A stretch of DNA of 6,402 nt. Source: Betaproteobacteria bacterium RIFCSPLOWO2_02_FULL_68_150. Lineage in GTDB: Bacteria > Pseudomonadota > Gammaproteobacteria > Burkholderiales > SG8-39. The notes below the pieces were generated by a model. It saw only the letters and a list, made by a program, of their open reading frames with translations. It was not told the origin of the DNA and did no database searches. The stretch lies in assembly GCA_001771975.1 (NCBI GenBank), contig MERE01000072.1, positions 1 through 6,402 of the forward strand, read 5' to 3'. Each line of letters starts with the position of its first letter. The stretch's first letter is position 1. This document shows positions 5,894-6,402 of the stretch, piece by piece. A program made the translations under genes and the position numbers.

Positions 5894-6402
5894 CTACAGA
5901 CGTGTGCCCTGCGCAAGCGAGATGCGCCGCACGATGTCGTTCAGCCGCTCGCCGATCGCGGCGAGGCGTGCATCCGGCAGGTCCGCGCGCGCGCCGGCAC
6001 AGGACAGCGACAGCAGCGTCCTGCCCGGCAGGTCGAGCGGCACCGCGACGCCGGTGATTTCCGGATCCCAGCCGCCGCCGAAGCAGTAACCCGTGCGGCG
6101 ATGGCGCGCGAGTTCGCGTTCGACGCCCTTCTTCACCACCGGCCACACGCCGGCGGGGCTCGTCGCGCGCAGTTCCTCGAGCAGCGCCGCGCGCTCGGGC
6201 ACGGGCAAGCCGGCGAGATAGGCGCGGCCGAGCGCCGTGGTGGCGATCGGGATGCGCGTGCCGATGTCCTGCTGCAGGACGACCGGCGCGCTCGAGCGCA
6301 CGCGCTCGACGTAGATCATGTGCGCGCCGTCGCGCAGGCCCATCGAAACCGTGAGGCCCTCCTGCTCGGCGAGCGCCTGCATCAGCGGCCGCGCCAGCTG
6401 GC
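5894..6402 (-). CDS. IclR family transcriptional regulator (partial; N-terminal HTH beyond right edge)
   Basis: The last 168 residues of an IclR-type regulator; the DNA-binding winged helix lies beyond the right edge. Seen: almost the whole effector-binding domain, QLARPLMQALAEQEGLTVSMGLRDGAHMIYVERV, then IGTRIPIATTALGRAYLAGLP, the typical RRTGYCFGGGWDPEITGVAVPL and the closing RLNDIVRRISLAQ helix, ending in TAG. The frame stays open past the ATG at 6382 to the window end, so that ATG is internal. Known: IclR proteins bind a small metabolite and repress or activate a neighbouring catabolic or transport operon. The Bug receptor gene follows on the same strand after 35 bp with its own strong ribosome site. 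It is thus likely the regulator of, and perhaps co-transcribed with, the receptor-hydrolase genes. The effector is unknown. Confidence 0.93.
   Translation of the reverse strand, partial: QLARPLMQALAEQEGLTVSMGLRDGAHMIYVERVRSSAPVVLQQDIGTRIPIATTALGRAYLAGLPVPERAALLEELRATSPAGVWPVVKKGVERELARHRRTGYCFGGGWDPEITGVAVPLDLPGRTLLSLSCAGARADLPDARLAAIGERLNDIVRRISLAQGTRL

Noticed and set aside
5859..6146. N-terminal extension of the Bug frame, giving a 423-residue protein
   Set aside because: It overlaps the IclR coding sequence, and the signal peptide and GGAGG site fix the start at 5858.

Overview
The window is GC-rich, densely coded bacterial DNA. It most resembles a betaproteobacterium of the Burkholderiales: there is an orphan Bug-type periplasmic receptor with an IclR regulator beside it, together with M81 and DUF1028 genes and a divergent LysR/azoreductase pair. 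This placement rests on gene content and composition only. No rRNA, tRNA or CRISPR array was seen, and no stretch over 300 bases lacks a gene.

Left block (1-2050). A two-gene minus-strand unit encodes an FMN-dependent NADH azoreductase/quinone reductase (381-1001) followed by a pirin-family cupin protein (cut by the left edge). A LysR-type regulator (1106-2050) is transcribed divergently from the other side of a 104-bp AT-rich intergenic region. That region holds a TAT-N7-ATA dyad of the T-N11-A class, so this looks like a classic LysR-controlled divergent redox/quinone or aromatic-response unit.

Right block (1980-6402). All genes lie on the minus strand and read right to left: iclR-family regulator (cut by the right edge), Bug/TctC-like periplasmic receptor, DUF1028 Ntn-hydrolase-like protein, a REP-associated tyrosine transposase (RAYT), and an M81-family (MlrC-like) metallopeptidase. 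Leaving out the RAYT, this reads as a regulator, a periplasmic binder and two hydrolase-like enzymes. It is plausibly an uptake and degradation cassette for an unknown small carboxylated or amide-containing compound. The RAYT, with a GC-rich stem-loop just upstream, sits between the two enzyme genes and may have inserted there.

The two blocks converge: the last 71 bp of lysR overlap the last 71 bp of the M81 gene tail to tail. I found no clearly undescribed system. The best candidate for something new is the Bug-DUF1028-M81 cassette, whose substrate is unknown.
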